Source: Stutzerimonas stutzeri (GTDB lineage: Bacteria; Pseudomonadota; Gammaproteobacteria; Pseudomonadales; Pseudomonadaceae). Taken from it: a DNA stretch of 64,000 bases. The DNA lies in assembly GCF_000590475.1 (NCBI RefSeq), contig NZ_CP007441.1, forward strand, positions 3,602,660 through 3,666,659, in the 5' to 3' direction. The position numbers were made by a program, and so were the translations under genes. The notes under the pieces are model-generated. The model made no database searches, was not told the DNA's origin, and saw only the letters and a list, made by a program, of their open reading frames with translations. Of the stretch, positions 42,644-51,718 are shown in pieces (within the stretch, counting starts at the first letter, position 1; every line of letters begins with the position of its first letter).

Positions 42644-43726
42644 TTACCTCAATTTCAGCGTAGCGAGACCGACCAGCACGAGAATCACCGTAATGATCCA
42701 GAAGCGCACGATTACCCGGGGTTCGGGCCAGCCTTTGAGTTCGAAATGGTGATGGATCGGCGCCATGCGGAAGACCCGCTTGCCGGTCAGCTTGAAAGAA
42801 GCCACCTGGATAATCACCGACAGGGTCTCCATCACGAACACACCGCCCATGATGAACAGCACGACTTCCTGCCGTACGATCACCGCGATGGTTCCCAGCG
42901 CGGCACCGAGCGCCAGGGCACCGACGTCCCCCATGAATACTTGCGCCGGATAGGTGTTGAACCAGAGAAAGCCGAGCCCGGCACCGATCAGCGCCCCACA
43001 GAACACGATCAGCTCACCCGCGCCGGGGATGTAGGGAATCAGCAGGTAGTCGGCGAAGTTCACGTTGCCGGACAGATAGCAGAAGATGCCGAGCGCGCCG
43101 CCGACCATCACCGTCGGCATGATCGCCAGGCCGTCTAGCCCATCGGTGAGATTGACCGCGTTGCTGGAGCCGACGATGACGAAGTAGGTCAGCACCACGA
43201 AGCCGATCCCCAGCGGGATTTCGATATTTTTCAGCAGAGGCAGGATCAACGTGGTCTCGATCGGCGTCTGCGCAGTCGTATAAAGGAAGATCGCGGCGCC
43301 GAGGCCGAAGACCGATTGCCAGAAATACTTCCAGCGGCTCGGCAGGCCACGCGAGTTCTTCTCGATCACCTTACGGTAATCGTCAACCCAGCCGATTGCC
43401 CCGAACAGCAGCGTGACGGCAAGTACCACCCATACATAGCGGTTGGCCAGATCGGCCCAGAGCAAAGTGCTGATGGCGATGGCGCTGAGGATCAGGGCGC
43501 CGCCCATCGTCGGCGTTCCGGATTTGGACAGGTGCGTTTGCGGTCCGTCAGTCCGTACGGCCTGGCCGATCTGGCGCAGCTGCAGCGTGCGGATCAGCCA
43601 GGGCCCCATACACAGCGAGAGTACCAGCGCCGTGAGCACGCCGAGAATTCCACGCAGCGACAGGTACTGAAAGACCGCGAAGCCCGTGTGGAATCGTTGC
43701 AGATACTCGGCGAGTAGCAACAGCAT
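42644..43726 (-). CDS. mraY: Phospho-MurNAc-pentapeptide transferase
   Basis: Polytopic enzyme that moves phospho-MurNAc-pentapeptide to undecaprenyl phosphate, forming lipid I. The 360-residue protein shows about ten membrane segments and the conserved acidic motifs WVDDYRKV, AVNLTDGLDGLA and FMGDVGALALG, plus the C-terminal HHHFELKGW and FWIITVILVLVGLATLKLR. It begins on the last base of the murF stop codon. Confidence 0.98.
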   Translation of the reverse strand: MLLLLAEYLQRFHTGFAVFQYLSLRGILGVLTALVLSLCMGPWLIRTLQLRQIGQAVRTDGPQTHLSKSGTPTMGGALILSAIAISTLLWADLANRYVWVVLAVTLLFGAIGWVDDYRKVIEKNSRGLPSRWKYFWQSVFGLGAAIFLYTTAQTPIETTLILPLLKNIEIPLGIGFVVLTYFVIVGSSNAVNLTDGLDGLAIMPTVMVGGALGIFCYLSGNVNFADYLLIPYIPGAGELIVFCGALIGAGLGFLWFNTYPAQVFMGDVGALALGAALGTIAVIVRQEVVLFIMGGVFVMETLSVIIQVASFKLTGKRVFRMAPIHHHFELKGWPEPRVIVRFWIITVILVLVGLATLKLR

Positions 43727-45102
43727 CAGTGTTTCTCCATGCTGGACGCGGAAAGCGCTGCGACGACCTTATCCATCGCGGCGCTCCGGGATCCCTTAAT
43801 CAAAATGGTGGTGGCGTTGCCCTGCTCCAGGCGCAGCGCTTCGATCAGGCTTTGCTGATCGGCGAAATGACGACCGCCGGCCCCGAAGGCATTGACGGCA
43901 TGCGTCATCAGCGGCCCTACCGCAAACAAGGCACTGACCTTGCCTACGGCATAACTGCCCACTTCGCGGTGGCCCTGCTCAGCCCACTCACCCAGCTCGC
44001 CCATGTCGCCCAGTGCCAGCACGGTGCGCCCGGCGAAGCCGGCCAGCACATCGATGGCCGCGCATATAGAGGCAGGGTTGGCGTTGTAGGTGTCATCGAT
44101 GAGGCGAACACCGTTGCTGAGCATCTGCGCGACGCCTCGGCCTTTGACTGGCTGCAGGTTCTCGAGTCCTTCAACGATGTGTTCGCGCGCGACACCCAAT
44201 GCGTGCGCAGCGGCTGCAGCGGCAAGCGCATTGGCCACGCTGTGGCGGCCGAGCAGATTCAGCTGGATGCGTACGGACCCGGATGGACCGGTCAGGACGA
44301 AGTTCGGGCAACCGCGCAGATCATAGGCAATCGAAGCGGGATGGAAATCAGCCAGCGGGCTTTGCACCGCGAAGCTCACCACGCGCTTGCCCGCCGCCCG
44401 ACGCTCCCAGATCGGATAGGCGCGATCGTCGCGATTAAGCACGGCGACACCATTTTCGCCGAGTCCGTCGAGTATCTCACCCTTGGCCTCGATGATTTTC
44501 TCCGGCCCGCCGAACTCGCCAACATGGGCAGTGCCGGCGTTGGTAATCAAGCTGACATCCGGCTGCGTCAGGCTGACGGTATAGGCGATCTCTCCGACAC
44601 GCGAAGCACCCAGTTCGATAACCGCCGCCTCATGCTGAGGAGCCAGCTCCAGTAATGTAAGCGGAGCGCCAAGATCGTTATTGAGATTGCCACGAGTGGC
44701 CAATACCGCATCGCCGCCATGGGCAGCACGCAGAATGCTGGCGAGCAATTCCTTGACGCTGGTTTTACCGCTGGACCCGGTGATCGCGGCGACCGGGCCG
44801 GTAAACGCCGCACGGTTCAACGCGCCTAGCTGCCCCAGCGCTATTCGGCTATCGCCAACCACCAACTGGGGCAGCGAAACATTCTCCATATGCCGCTCGA
44901 CCAAGGCAGCAACGGCCCCCTTGGCCGCGACCTCAGCGAGGTAGGCATGGCCGTCGAAACGAGGCCCGGTCAGGGCCACGAACAGCTGCCCCGGCTCGAT
45001 GGCGCGGCTGTCGGTGCTGACCGAGCTGAAGGCCGTATCGGCATTGATCAGCTCGGCCGACAGCGGCTCGATCAGATCACTCAGGCGCATGGCTTCAAGC
45101 AT
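43726..45102 (-). CDS. murF: UDP-MurNAc-tripeptide-D-alanyl-D-alanine ligase
   Basis: Mur ligase adding the D-Ala-D-Ala dipeptide from Ddl. The protein, about 458 residues, begins MLEAMRLSDLIEPLSA; key motifs are the ATP loop ITGSSGKTSVKELL, LITNAGTAHVGEFGG, IDDTYNANPASICAAIDVL, LALGDMGELG and LIKGSRSAAMDKVV. The ATG at 45102 overlaps the murE stop by eight bases and has GGAGGGATTCCG upstream. The extended open frame to 45357 lies inside murE. Confidence 0.97.
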   Translation of the reverse strand: MLEAMRLSDLIEPLSAELINADTAFSSVSTDSRAIEPGQLFVALTGPRFDGHAYLAEVAAKGAVAALVERHMENVSLPQLVVGDSRIALGQLGALNRAAFTGPVAAITGSSGKTSVKELLASILRAAHGGDAVLATRGNLNNDLGAPLTLLELAPQHEAAVIELGASRVGEIAYTVSLTQPDVSLITNAGTAHVGEFGGPEKIIEAKGEILDGLGENGVAVLNRDDRAYPIWERRAAGKRVVSFAVQSPLADFHPASIAYDLRGCPNFVLTGPSGSVRIQLNLLGRHSVANALAAAAAAHALGVAREHIVEGLENLQPVKGRGVAQMLSNGVRLIDDTYNANPASICAAIDVLAGFAGRTVLALGDMGELGEWAEQGHREVGSYAVGKVSALFAVGPLMTHAVNAFGAGGRHFADQQSLIEALRLEQGNATTILIKGSRSAAMDKVVAALSASSMEKH

Positions 45103-46558
45103 CGGAATCCCTCCAGGCAGCCAGGGCAATCGAGGCCTGATCGAGATCGGAGAACGGCAGGCGCTCACCCTTGATCTCCTGATAATCCTCATGCCCCTTG
45201 CCGGCGAGCAGCACGACATCGTCAATTCCAGTGCCAGCAATGCATTGGGCGATCGCCTCGGCGCGGCCGGAAATAAAGATGGCGCGTTCGGGATCGCTGA
45301 AGCCTGCACGGATCTCGTCGAGAATCTGCAATGGGTCCTCGTTGCGCGGATTGTCATCGGTCACCACGATGCGATCAGCCAATCGTTCGGCCACGTCGGC
45401 CATCAGCGCTCGTTTGCCGCGATCACGATCGCCGCCACAGCCGAATAGGCACAGCAAGTTGCCCCGAGTATGCGGGCGCAGTGCATCGAGTACTTTTTCC
45501 AAAGCATCGGGCGTATGGGCGTAATCAACCACCACCAATGGGCGGTCGCCGCCGCCAAGGCACTGCATACGACCTGCAGGCCCCTGGATGTCCGGCAGCA
45601 CGGCGAGAATTTCATCTAGCGGGTAATTCATCCCCAGCAGGGCACCCACCGCTGCGAGCAGGTTGCTGACGTTGAAACGACCCAGCAACGGGCTACGCAG
45701 AGAACGTTCGCCCTGAGGGGTAACCAGCCGCGCATGAATGCCGTTATCGTCCAGCTGCGCTTCCGGGCAATAGAGGTAGGCGGAGGCGTCGTCCAGGCTA
45801 TACGTGATCAGCCGCGACTCCGCGCGCTCTGCCGCCAGGGCACGCCCGACGGAATCATCCAGGTTGATTACTCGACAGCTGAGCCCAGGCATCTTGAACA
45901 ACTGAGCCTTGACCGCTGCGTAGGCTTCCATGGAGCCGTGATAATCCAGGTGATCGCGAGATAGATTGGTAAACACGGCCACATCGAACGCCAAGGCGGC
46001 AACCCGACCCTGCGCCAATCCATGGGACGAGACCTCCATCGCCACGGCTCGCGCGCCCTGCTTGCGCAGATTAGCCAGGTTTGCCTGTACGCCGATGGCG
46101 TCGGGGGTGGTGTGCTGGCCGAGTATCAACTCACCATGAAAACCAGTGCCGAGGGTGCCAATGATGCCGCAGCGCTCGCCCAGACGATCCAGAGCCTGAG
46201 CGATCAAGTAGGTCACGCTTGTCTTGCCGTTGGTCCCGGTGACACCAGCCAAATGCAAGCTGCGGCTTGGCTCCCCGTAGAATCGCCCAGCAATGGCAGA
46301 CAGTTGCTCCGCCAAGCAACGGACCGGCACCAGCACGGCACTGGCAGTGCTCATTTCAGCGGCGCCTTCGGCTTCGTATGCGATCGCCGCCGCGCCACGT
46401 GAAATGGCGTCCGCAATGTGCACACGACCGTCCTGCTGGTGTCCGGGCACGGCCAGGAAAAGATCGCCCGGACGCACCTTGCGGCTGTCCAGAGTCAGCT
46501 CGCGTATGAGGATGTTACCCGCGGCCTGGGGAAGTAGCTGATTCAGGGGCATCGGCAT
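45095..46558 (-). CDS. murE: UDP-MurNAc-tripeptide synthetase (meso-DAP adding)
   Basis: Mur ligase adding the third residue. The 487-residue protein has ATP loop VTGTNGKTSVTYL, TPDAIGVQANLANL, the NLSRDHLDYHGSMEAY motif and DYAHTPDALEKVLDAL. The amino-acid selectivity motif is DNPR (TDDNPRNEDP), characteristic of enzymes using meso-diaminopimelate rather than lysine, as expected in a Gram-negative. It starts at the last base of the ftsI stop. Confidence 0.98.
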   Translation of the reverse strand: MPMPLNQLLPQAAGNILIRELTLDSRKVRPGDLFLAVPGHQQDGRVHIADAISRGAAAIAYEAEGAAEMSTASAVLVPVRCLAEQLSAIAGRFYGEPSRSLHLAGVTGTNGKTSVTYLIAQALDRLGERCGIIGTLGTGFHGELILGQHTTPDAIGVQANLANLRKQGARAVAMEVSSHGLAQGRVAALAFDVAVFTNLSRDHLDYHGSMEAYAAVKAQLFKMPGLSCRVINLDDSVGRALAAERAESRLITYSLDDASAYLYCPEAQLDDNGIHARLVTPQGERSLRSPLLGRFNVSNLLAAVGALLGMNYPLDEILAVLPDIQGPAGRMQCLGGGDRPLVVVDYAHTPDALEKVLDALRPHTRGNLLCLFGCGGDRDRGKRALMADVAERLADRIVVTDDNPRNEDPLQILDEIRAGFSDPERAIFISGRAEAIAQCIAGTGIDDVVLLAGKGHEDYQEIKGERLPFSDLDQASIALAAWRDSDA

Positions 46559-48294
46559 CAGATCCGTCCTCCCTTCGTCTTGGCCGTCTCGGCCGTCTTG
46601 ATTTCTTCTGGAGGAGGCAGGTTGTCAGGTGCAATGTTCATCAAGCGCAGCGCGCCGGACATCACACGGCTGAACACCGGAGCAGACACCAGGCCGCCGT
46701 AGTAGCCGCTCTTGCTCGGCTCATCGATCACCACCGCGATGGCTATACGAGGATCCTTCATGGGCCCGAAACCGGCGAACATCGAACGATAGGCATTTTC
46801 CTGATAGCCCCGACTGCTCGCCGAGGCCTTGCGCGCGGTACCGCTCTTGCCAGCCACGTGATAGCCCGGCACCTGGGCGCGAAAGACGCCACGCGGAGCC
46901 TCGATGACTTCCTGCAGCATGCCCTGGATGGTTTTGGCGACCTCAGGCGAAACCACTTCGGCGCCTTCCGGTTGCCGGTCCACGCGAGTGAGCGACATTG
47001 GCACCAAGCGGCCATCGTTGGCCAAGGTGCTGTATGCATGAGCCAGCTGCACGGCGGTTACCGAGAGGCCGTAACCATAGGAAAGCGTGGCGGTCTCGGC
47101 CTGACGCCATTCCCGATAACTGGGCAGGTTGCCGACTCGTTCGCCTGGGAAACCCAAACCCGTGTCCTGGCCAAAGCCAACTTTGCGCATGACTTCATGG
47201 ATCGCCGTACCGCCAATATCGAACGCGATCTTGCTCATGCCAACGTTCGACGAATTGATCAGGATGCCAGTCAGATTCAGCTCCCGACCTTCGGTCCTGG
47301 AAACGTCGCGAATGGTATAGCGTCCGATGCGCAGCGATCCTGGCCATACTTCGACGATGTCGCTGGGCTTCCAGCGGCCCGATTCGAGCGCCGCGCTCAT
47401 GGAGATTGGCTTCATGGTCGAGCCCGGCTCGAACAAGTCCGTCATCGCTCGGTTACGCATGGCGTCCGGCTGCAAATTGCGGCGATTGTTGGGGTTGTAG
47501 GTCGGCTGGTTGACCATGGCCAGCACCTCACCCGTTTTCACGTCGAGCATGACCAGGCTGCCAGCTTTGGCACCAAACTCCAGCAGCGCATTACGCAACT
47601 CACGGTGCGCCAAATACTGCAGACGCAGGTCGATAGATAGTGCCAAGGCCTTCCCGGCCTTCGCGTTCTTAACGACCTGCACGTCCTTGATCAGCCGTCC
47701 ACGGCGGTCCTTGAGCACTTGGCGCTTGCCAGGCACGCCAGCGAGCCACTCGTCATACGCCAGTTCCAGCCCTTCGCGACCACGATCATCTATGTCGGTG
47801 AATCCGACCACCTGAGCAGCGACCTCGCCCGCAGGATAGAAACGGCGAAACTCTTCTTGTGAATAGACGCCCGGGATTTTCAGATCCAGCACACGCTGGC
47901 CTTGCTCGGGCGTCAACCCACGCACCAGATAGATAAACTCACGCTCGGCCTGGTCCTTGAGGCGCTGCGCAAGGGCTGTCGGCTCCTGACCAAGGGCCTC
48001 CGCCAAGTCAGGCCAGCGCGCCTGGGCGGCCTGGAGCTCGCGGGGATTAGCCCAAAGCGTGGTCACGGGCGTACTCACCGCCAAGGGTTCACCATGACGA
48101 TCAGTAATCAGACCACGATGTGCCGGAATGGGGATATGCCGCACACTGCGTGCATCACCCTGTGTTTTCAAAAAGCCATGGTCGACTACCTGCAGATCGA
48201 CGATTCGCCAGGCGATTACGCAAACCATCAGCGCCAACAAGGTCAGAACGATACGGAAACGCCAAGGATAAAGAGCCCCTTCAAGCTTTATCAT
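46558..48294 (-). CDS. ftsI: Septal transpeptidase PBP3 (FtsI)
   Basis: Class B penicillin-binding protein that cross-links septal peptidoglycan. The 578-residue protein has a short cytoplasmic tail, one membrane segment (FRIVLTLLALMVCVIAWRIV), a pedestal domain with RGLITDRHGEPLAVS, and the transpeptidase domain with SxxK in FEPGSTMKPISM, SxN in SSN (ILINSSNVGMSK) and KSG in VAGKSGTARKA. ATG 48294 overlaps the ftsL stop (ATGA). In P. aeruginosa this gene is essential and the main aztreonam/ceftazidime target. Confidence 0.97.
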   Translation of the reverse strand: MIKLEGALYPWRFRIVLTLLALMVCVIAWRIVDLQVVDHGFLKTQGDARSVRHIPIPAHRGLITDRHGEPLAVSTPVTTLWANPRELQAAQARWPDLAEALGQEPTALAQRLKDQAEREFIYLVRGLTPEQGQRVLDLKIPGVYSQEEFRRFYPAGEVAAQVVGFTDIDDRGREGLELAYDEWLAGVPGKRQVLKDRRGRLIKDVQVVKNAKAGKALALSIDLRLQYLAHRELRNALLEFGAKAGSLVMLDVKTGEVLAMVNQPTYNPNNRRNLQPDAMRNRAMTDLFEPGSTMKPISMSAALESGRWKPSDIVEVWPGSLRIGRYTIRDVSRTEGRELNLTGILINSSNVGMSKIAFDIGGTAIHEVMRKVGFGQDTGLGFPGERVGNLPSYREWRQAETATLSYGYGLSVTAVQLAHAYSTLANDGRLVPMSLTRVDRQPEGAEVVSPEVAKTIQGMLQEVIEAPRGVFRAQVPGYHVAGKSGTARKASASSRGYQENAYRSMFAGFGPMKDPRIAIAVVIDEPSKSGYYGGLVSAPVFSRVMSGALRLMNIAPDNLPPPEEIKTAETAKTKGGRI

Positions 48295-48581
48295 GGCGCC
48301 ACCAACCTGACATCGGCCGCTTGCGGGATGTGCATCTTCAACTGATCGGATGCCAGCGTCTCGATACGGTTGTGAGCCGTCCAGGTGCTCTGCTCCAGAA
48401 TCAGGCGGCCCCATTCGGCCTGCGCCTTATCGCGCACGCTGAGCTCGCCATACAACTCATTGAGTAGTTGGCGATTCCAGTGCGCGCTATAGGCAACAGC
48501 GATCGCCGACAGGAGCACGGCAACGAATAGCACCAGCATCAGCAGGCTGCCACTGGGCATGGCACGGCGAGGCTGATTCAC
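48291..48581 (-). CDS. ftsL: Cell division protein FtsL
   Basis: A 96-residue bitopic divisome protein. It has a short basic cytoplasmic tail, one membrane helix (LLMLVLFVAVLLSAIAVAYS), and a periplasmic coiled-coil-like part (HWNRQLLNELYGELSVRDKAQAEWGRLILE) that pairs with FtsB and FtsQ. Size and position between rsmH and ftsI are diagnostic. Both ends overlap its neighbours by four bases. Confidence 0.94.
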   Translation of the reverse strand: MNQPRRAMPSGSLLMLVLFVAVLLSAIAVAYSAHWNRQLLNELYGELSVRDKAQAEWGRLILEQSTWTAHNRIETLASDQLKMHIPQAADVRLVAP

Positions 48582-49525
48582 CGCAGTTTCTCCGCAACGC
48601 GCATCACAGCACTGCGTGAGCGAGGGTTGGCCTTGACCTCTTCGGGGGACGCGTATTGCGGCTTGCCCAGTAATTTCAGGCGCGGCACAAACCTCTCGGG
48701 AATAATGGGTAGATCGCGCGGCAGGCTGTCGGCCTCGCCCTTGGCATGACGGCGCATGAACTGCTTGACGATACGGTCTTCAAGCGAGTGGAAGCTGATC
48801 ACGACCAGCCGGCCACCGACCTCGAGCGCCTCGAGCGCGGCGTCAAGCCCGGCCTCCAAGTCGCCGAGCTCGTTATTGATGAAAATGCGCAGTCCCTGAA
48901 AAGCTCGGGTCGCAGGGTTCTTGCCTTTTTCCCAAGCGGGATTAGCGACCGTCAGCACCTGAGCGAGATCGCCCGTACGTTCGAAACGCCGCTCGGCTCG
49001 ACGCAGCACAACGGCGCGAGCCATCCGCTTGGCAAAACGCTCTTCGCCATAATCCCTGAGGACCCGGGCGATATCTTCTTCGCCGGCGGTGGCAATCCAC
49101 TCGGCTGCGCTTACTCCGCGACTGGGGTCCATGCGCATGTCGAGCGGACCATCATTGAGGAAACTGAACCCGCGCTCGGGATCGTCCAGCTGCGGCGAAG
49201 ACACGCCTAGATCCAGCAGGACGCCGCTCAAAGTGCCGGTCCAACCGCGTTGCGCAACTTCAGCGCCGAGCTCGGCGAAACTTCCCTGCACAACGACAAA
49301 GCGGCCATCCTCGGCCGCCAGTGCTTGCCCCGTAGCGATTGCTAGCGGGTCCTTATCGAAGCCTAGCAAGCAGCCATCAGGCCCAAGCTGCCGCAGCAGC
49401 AGACGGCTATGCCCTCCGCGCCCGAAGGTACCGTCCAGATAGCGACCATTCGCTCGCACAGCGAGCGCCGCAACGGCTTCGTCGAGCAACACGGTGATGT
49501 GGCTATAGCTGCTGGTCTGGTTCAC
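48578..49525 (-). CDS. rsmH: 16S rRNA (cytosine1402-N4)-methyltransferase
   Basis: A 315-residue SAM-dependent enzyme methylating N4 of C1402 in the ribosomal P-site; RsmI, encoded at 50725 in this window, adds the 2'-O-methyl on the same nucleotide. Motifs: SHITVLLDEAVAAL, YLDGTFGRGGHSRLLL, GVLLDLGVSSPQLDDPERGFSF, GPLDMRMDP, and the C-terminal VVISFHSLEDRIVKQFMRRHAKG. Its start overlaps the mraZ stop by four bases. Confidence 0.97.
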   Translation of the reverse strand: MNQTSSYSHITVLLDEAVAALAVRANGRYLDGTFGRGGHSRLLLRQLGPDGCLLGFDKDPLAIATGQALAAEDGRFVVVQGSFAELGAEVAQRGWTGTLSGVLLDLGVSSPQLDDPERGFSFLNDGPLDMRMDPSRGVSAAEWIATAGEEDIARVLRDYGEERFAKRMARAVVLRRAERRFERTGDLAQVLTVANPAWEKGKNPATRAFQGLRIFINNELGDLEAGLDAALEALEVGGRLVVISFHSLEDRIVKQFMRRHAKGEADSLPRDLPIIPERFVPRLKLLGKPQYASPEEVKANPRSRSAVMRVAEKLR

Positions 49526-49977
49526 AGGATTAGGTCGCGCAATTCTTCCGGCAAACCGCCGGGTTGTTTAATGGCCGCCAGGTCCGCATTTGCTTGTGCG
49601 TTCCAGTCGTCCTCGTTCCACAAGCTGAATTTGTTTAACTGACCGACCAACATGGCCCGCTTGTCCAGACCCGCGTACTCCCGCAAGCGTGGCGGCACCA
49701 GCACCCGGCCATTGCCATCCATTTCCAAATCCACCGCGTTACCAATCAGAAGGCGCTGCAGCCGCCGACTTTCTTCTCGCAATGATGGCAACTCGCGGAG
49801 CTTGGATTCGATCTGCTCCCATTCCGGAAGAGGGTAAATACAGAGGCAGCGATCAACAGCGTCGATGGTGATGATCAGCTGACCTTCGCAGCGCGAAACG
49901 AGCTCGTCACGATACCGGCTGGGCATGGCTAGCCGCCCTTTGGTATCGAGACTGATGGCGTTTGCTCCGCGAAACAC
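49522..49977 (-). CDS. mraZ: Transcriptional regulator MraZ
   Basis: A 151-residue protein with two SpoVT/AbrB-like halves: FRGANAISLDTKGRLAMPSRYRDEL and DLEMDGNGRVLVPPRLREYAGL. MraZ forms rings that bind direct repeats upstream of the dcw cluster and controls its transcription. It is the first gene of the cluster, and just upstream lie four matching repeats and a good promoter (50003-50080), so autoregulation is predicted from sequence. Confidence 0.97.
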   Translation of the reverse strand: MFRGANAISLDTKGRLAMPSRYRDELVSRCEGQLIITIDAVDRCLCIYPLPEWEQIESKLRELPSLREESRRLQRLLIGNAVDLEMDGNGRVLVPPRLREYAGLDKRAMLVGQLNKFSLWNEDDWNAQANADLAAIKQPGGLPEELRDLIL

Positions 49978-50002
49978 GGCTGCGCTTCCCCTGATTAGCT
50001 AT

Positions 50003-50042
50003 TCGTACCCATAAATACCCACTTCATTCCACTTCCTACCAC
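50003..50042 (-). promoter_or_regulatory. MraZ operator: four 10-bp direct repeats
   Basis: On the minus strand the sequence reads GTGGTAGGAA, GTGGAATGAA, GTGGGTATTT, ATGGGTACGA, each exactly 10 bases, i.e. RTGGNWN-type units on one helical face. This matches the known MraZ target (TGGGN boxes with 10-bp period). It starts right after the -10 box of the promoter, so MraZ bound here would block initiation or clearance. Confidence 0.82.
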
Positions 50043-50050
50043 TCCCGCGC

Positions 50051-50080
50051 ACTATAGAAACGCAGCAGCCCCACCGTCAA
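50051..50080 (-). promoter_or_regulatory. dcw cluster promoter upstream of mraZ
   Basis: Minus strand: -35 TTGACG (50080-50075), 18-base spacer, -10 TATAGT (50056-50051). The predicted start near 50044 leaves a leader of about 65 bases containing the MraZ repeats. Confidence 0.78.
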
Positions 50081-50273
50081 GGTGAGCCTGACGGGAAAAA
50101 CCCTTACGGGACGGTAATTTAGCGAGCAAATAAGGGATAAGCGGTAAAGCGGAGTACAAGCACCGAGGAGATATTCAGATAACCCAAAAACCTGCGCCGC
50201 AAAGTTAAAGTACTTTGTTAAGAGCAAGATTATTTTGGACTAAAAAGCGGGACGTTACGGAGAGGGGGGGTCG

Positions 50274-50630
50274 GAGAGTCGATCTGTAAGCCGGGTTCTG
50301 TCGAGGACAGTCATTCCTCTACGACAGCCATCACTGACTGCCTCTAGCAACCTACCCGGATCCAGCGCGGGCCACGCCAATGGATCCCTATTTGGTCTTG
50401 CTCCAAGTGGGGTTTACCTAGCCACGGACTGTTGCCAGCCGTGCGGTGCGCTCTTACCGCACCTTTTCACCCTTACCGGCGCCGAAGCGCTTAGGCGGTT
50501 ATTTTCTGTGGCACTTTCCGTAGGCTCGCGCCTCCCAGGCGTTACCTGGCACTTCGCCCTATGGAGCCCGGACTTTCCTCCCTCCCTTCTTGTTGAACAA
50601 AAAGAGACAGCGACTGTCCGATCGACTCTC
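50274..50630 (-). ncRNA. rnpB: RNase P RNA, bacterial type A
   Basis: The catalytic RNA that trims 5' leaders from pre-tRNAs. On the minus strand it begins GAGAGTCGATCGGACAGTCG, has the universal GAGGAAAGTCCGGGCTCC of P3/P4, the central conserved regions around 50330-50460, and ends CAGAACCCGGCTTACAGATCGACTCTCC, whose last bases pair with the 5' end (P1). About 357 nt; the ends are inferred from this pairing. The protein partner rnpA is not in the window. Location between mraZ and rsmI matches other pseudomonads. Confidence 0.96.
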
Positions 50631-50638
50631 CGGCCGCC

Positions 50639-50667
50639 AGAGTACTTTGCCGCGCCTGCCCCTGCAA
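50639..50667 (-). promoter_or_regulatory. rnpB promoter
   Basis: Minus strand TTGCAG (50667-50662), 17-base spacer, TACTCT (50644-50639). The -10 box is nine bases from the inferred RNA 5' end at 50630. Confidence 0.65.
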
Positions 50668-50724
50668 GCCGGCCGTCACGCCAAAGGCGTCAACCGCCTA
50701 TGCTCGATGGCACGCCGCTTCGTT

Positions 50725-51597
50725 TCAGTTCGCCTTCTTGGCTTGCAGAGCCAACTGGTAGAGCAGGTTCTTCCTGACCCCCGTTATCTCCGCAGCAACC
50801 GCCGCCGCACGCTTAACGGGGAGCTCAGCCAGCAGCAAGTCCAACACCCTGCGCGCATTCGCATCGACAGCATCATCGCCCTGCGGCGCCTGCCAGCCTC
50901 CGACCACAAGCACGCATTCACCGCGCTGCTGATTGCTGTCAGACTCTACCCAATTGCGAAGCTCGCCCAGCGGCAACCCCTTCAACGTCTCGAATGTCTT
51001 GGTCAGCTCCCGTCCTAATACGGCGGGACGGCCCGGTCCAAATACCGTCACCAGATCGCCCAGCGCGTCGAGGATACGATGCGGTGCCTCATAGAAGATT
51101 AATGTGCGTGACTCTTCCCGCAGGTGATTCAGGCGTGCGTGGCGAGCGACCTGCTTGGCAGGCAGAAACCCCTCGAAGATGAAACGATCCGAAGGCAGAC
51201 CAGCGGCACAAAGCGCAGCAATAAGCGCACAGGCGCCAGGCAGTGGCACGACTCGTATACCTGCCGCACGCGCCTGCCTGACCAAGTGGTAGCCCGGGTC
51301 AGATATCAATGGCGTGCCCGCGTCGGAGATAAGCGCCACGTCATCACCCGCCAGAAGCCGCCTGATGAAACGCCCCCCTTCATCCCGCTCGTTGTGCTCA
51401 TGACATGCAGCCAGCGGGGTAGCGATACCGAAGTGCTGCAGCAGCCGGGCCGAGTGGCGGGTATCCTCTGCAGCGATCAGCGTCACCTCGGCCAACACGC
51501 GCAGCGCCCGCGCACTAATATCCTCGAGATTGCCAATAGGCGTAGCGACGACATAGAGCGTGCCTGCAGCGGAATTCACATCACCTGACGCAGTCAC
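50725..51597 (-). CDS. rsmI: 16S rRNA (cytidine1402-2'-O)-methyltransferase
   Basis: A 290-residue tetrapyrrole-methylase-fold enzyme that 2'-O-methylates C1402. Motifs: LYVVATPIGNLEDISARAL, AEDTRHSARLLQHFGI, DVALISDAGTPLISDPGYHLV, VVPLPGACALIAAL, and LIFYEAPHRILDALGDL. I place the start at GTG 51597 (VTASGDVNSAAGTLYV), with GAGGTATGCC upstream; a longer frame to 51714 overlaps the divergent lpoA promoter. Divergent from lpoA, as usual for rsmI. Confidence 0.95.
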   Translation of the reverse strand: MTASGDVNSAAGTLYVVATPIGNLEDISARALRVLAEVTLIAAEDTRHSARLLQHFGIATPLAACHEHNERDEGGRFIRRLLAGDDVALISDAGTPLISDPGYHLVRQARAAGIRVVPLPGACALIAALCAAGLPSDRFIFEGFLPAKQVARHARLNHLREESRTLIFYEAPHRILDALGDLVTVFGPGRPAVLGRELTKTFETLKGLPLGELRNWVESDSNQQRGECVLVVGGWQAPQGDDAVDANARRVLDLLLAELPVKRAAAVAAEITGVRKNLLYQLALQAKKAN

Positions 51598-51718
51598 AGG
51601 GCATACCTCAATTTCTGAAAACGCGCATTGTAGCCCGTTTAGCGGCCGTGACATCGCAGCCCCAACAGTGCTTGGGTACAATCCACCGACACTCGCCAGC
51701 GCCTCTAGGATCAATCAC

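Noticed and set aside
51560..51718. Upstream extension of lpoA to 51560
   Set aside because: Would put 53 non-homologous residues in front of a clear lipoprotein signal and overlap rsmI.
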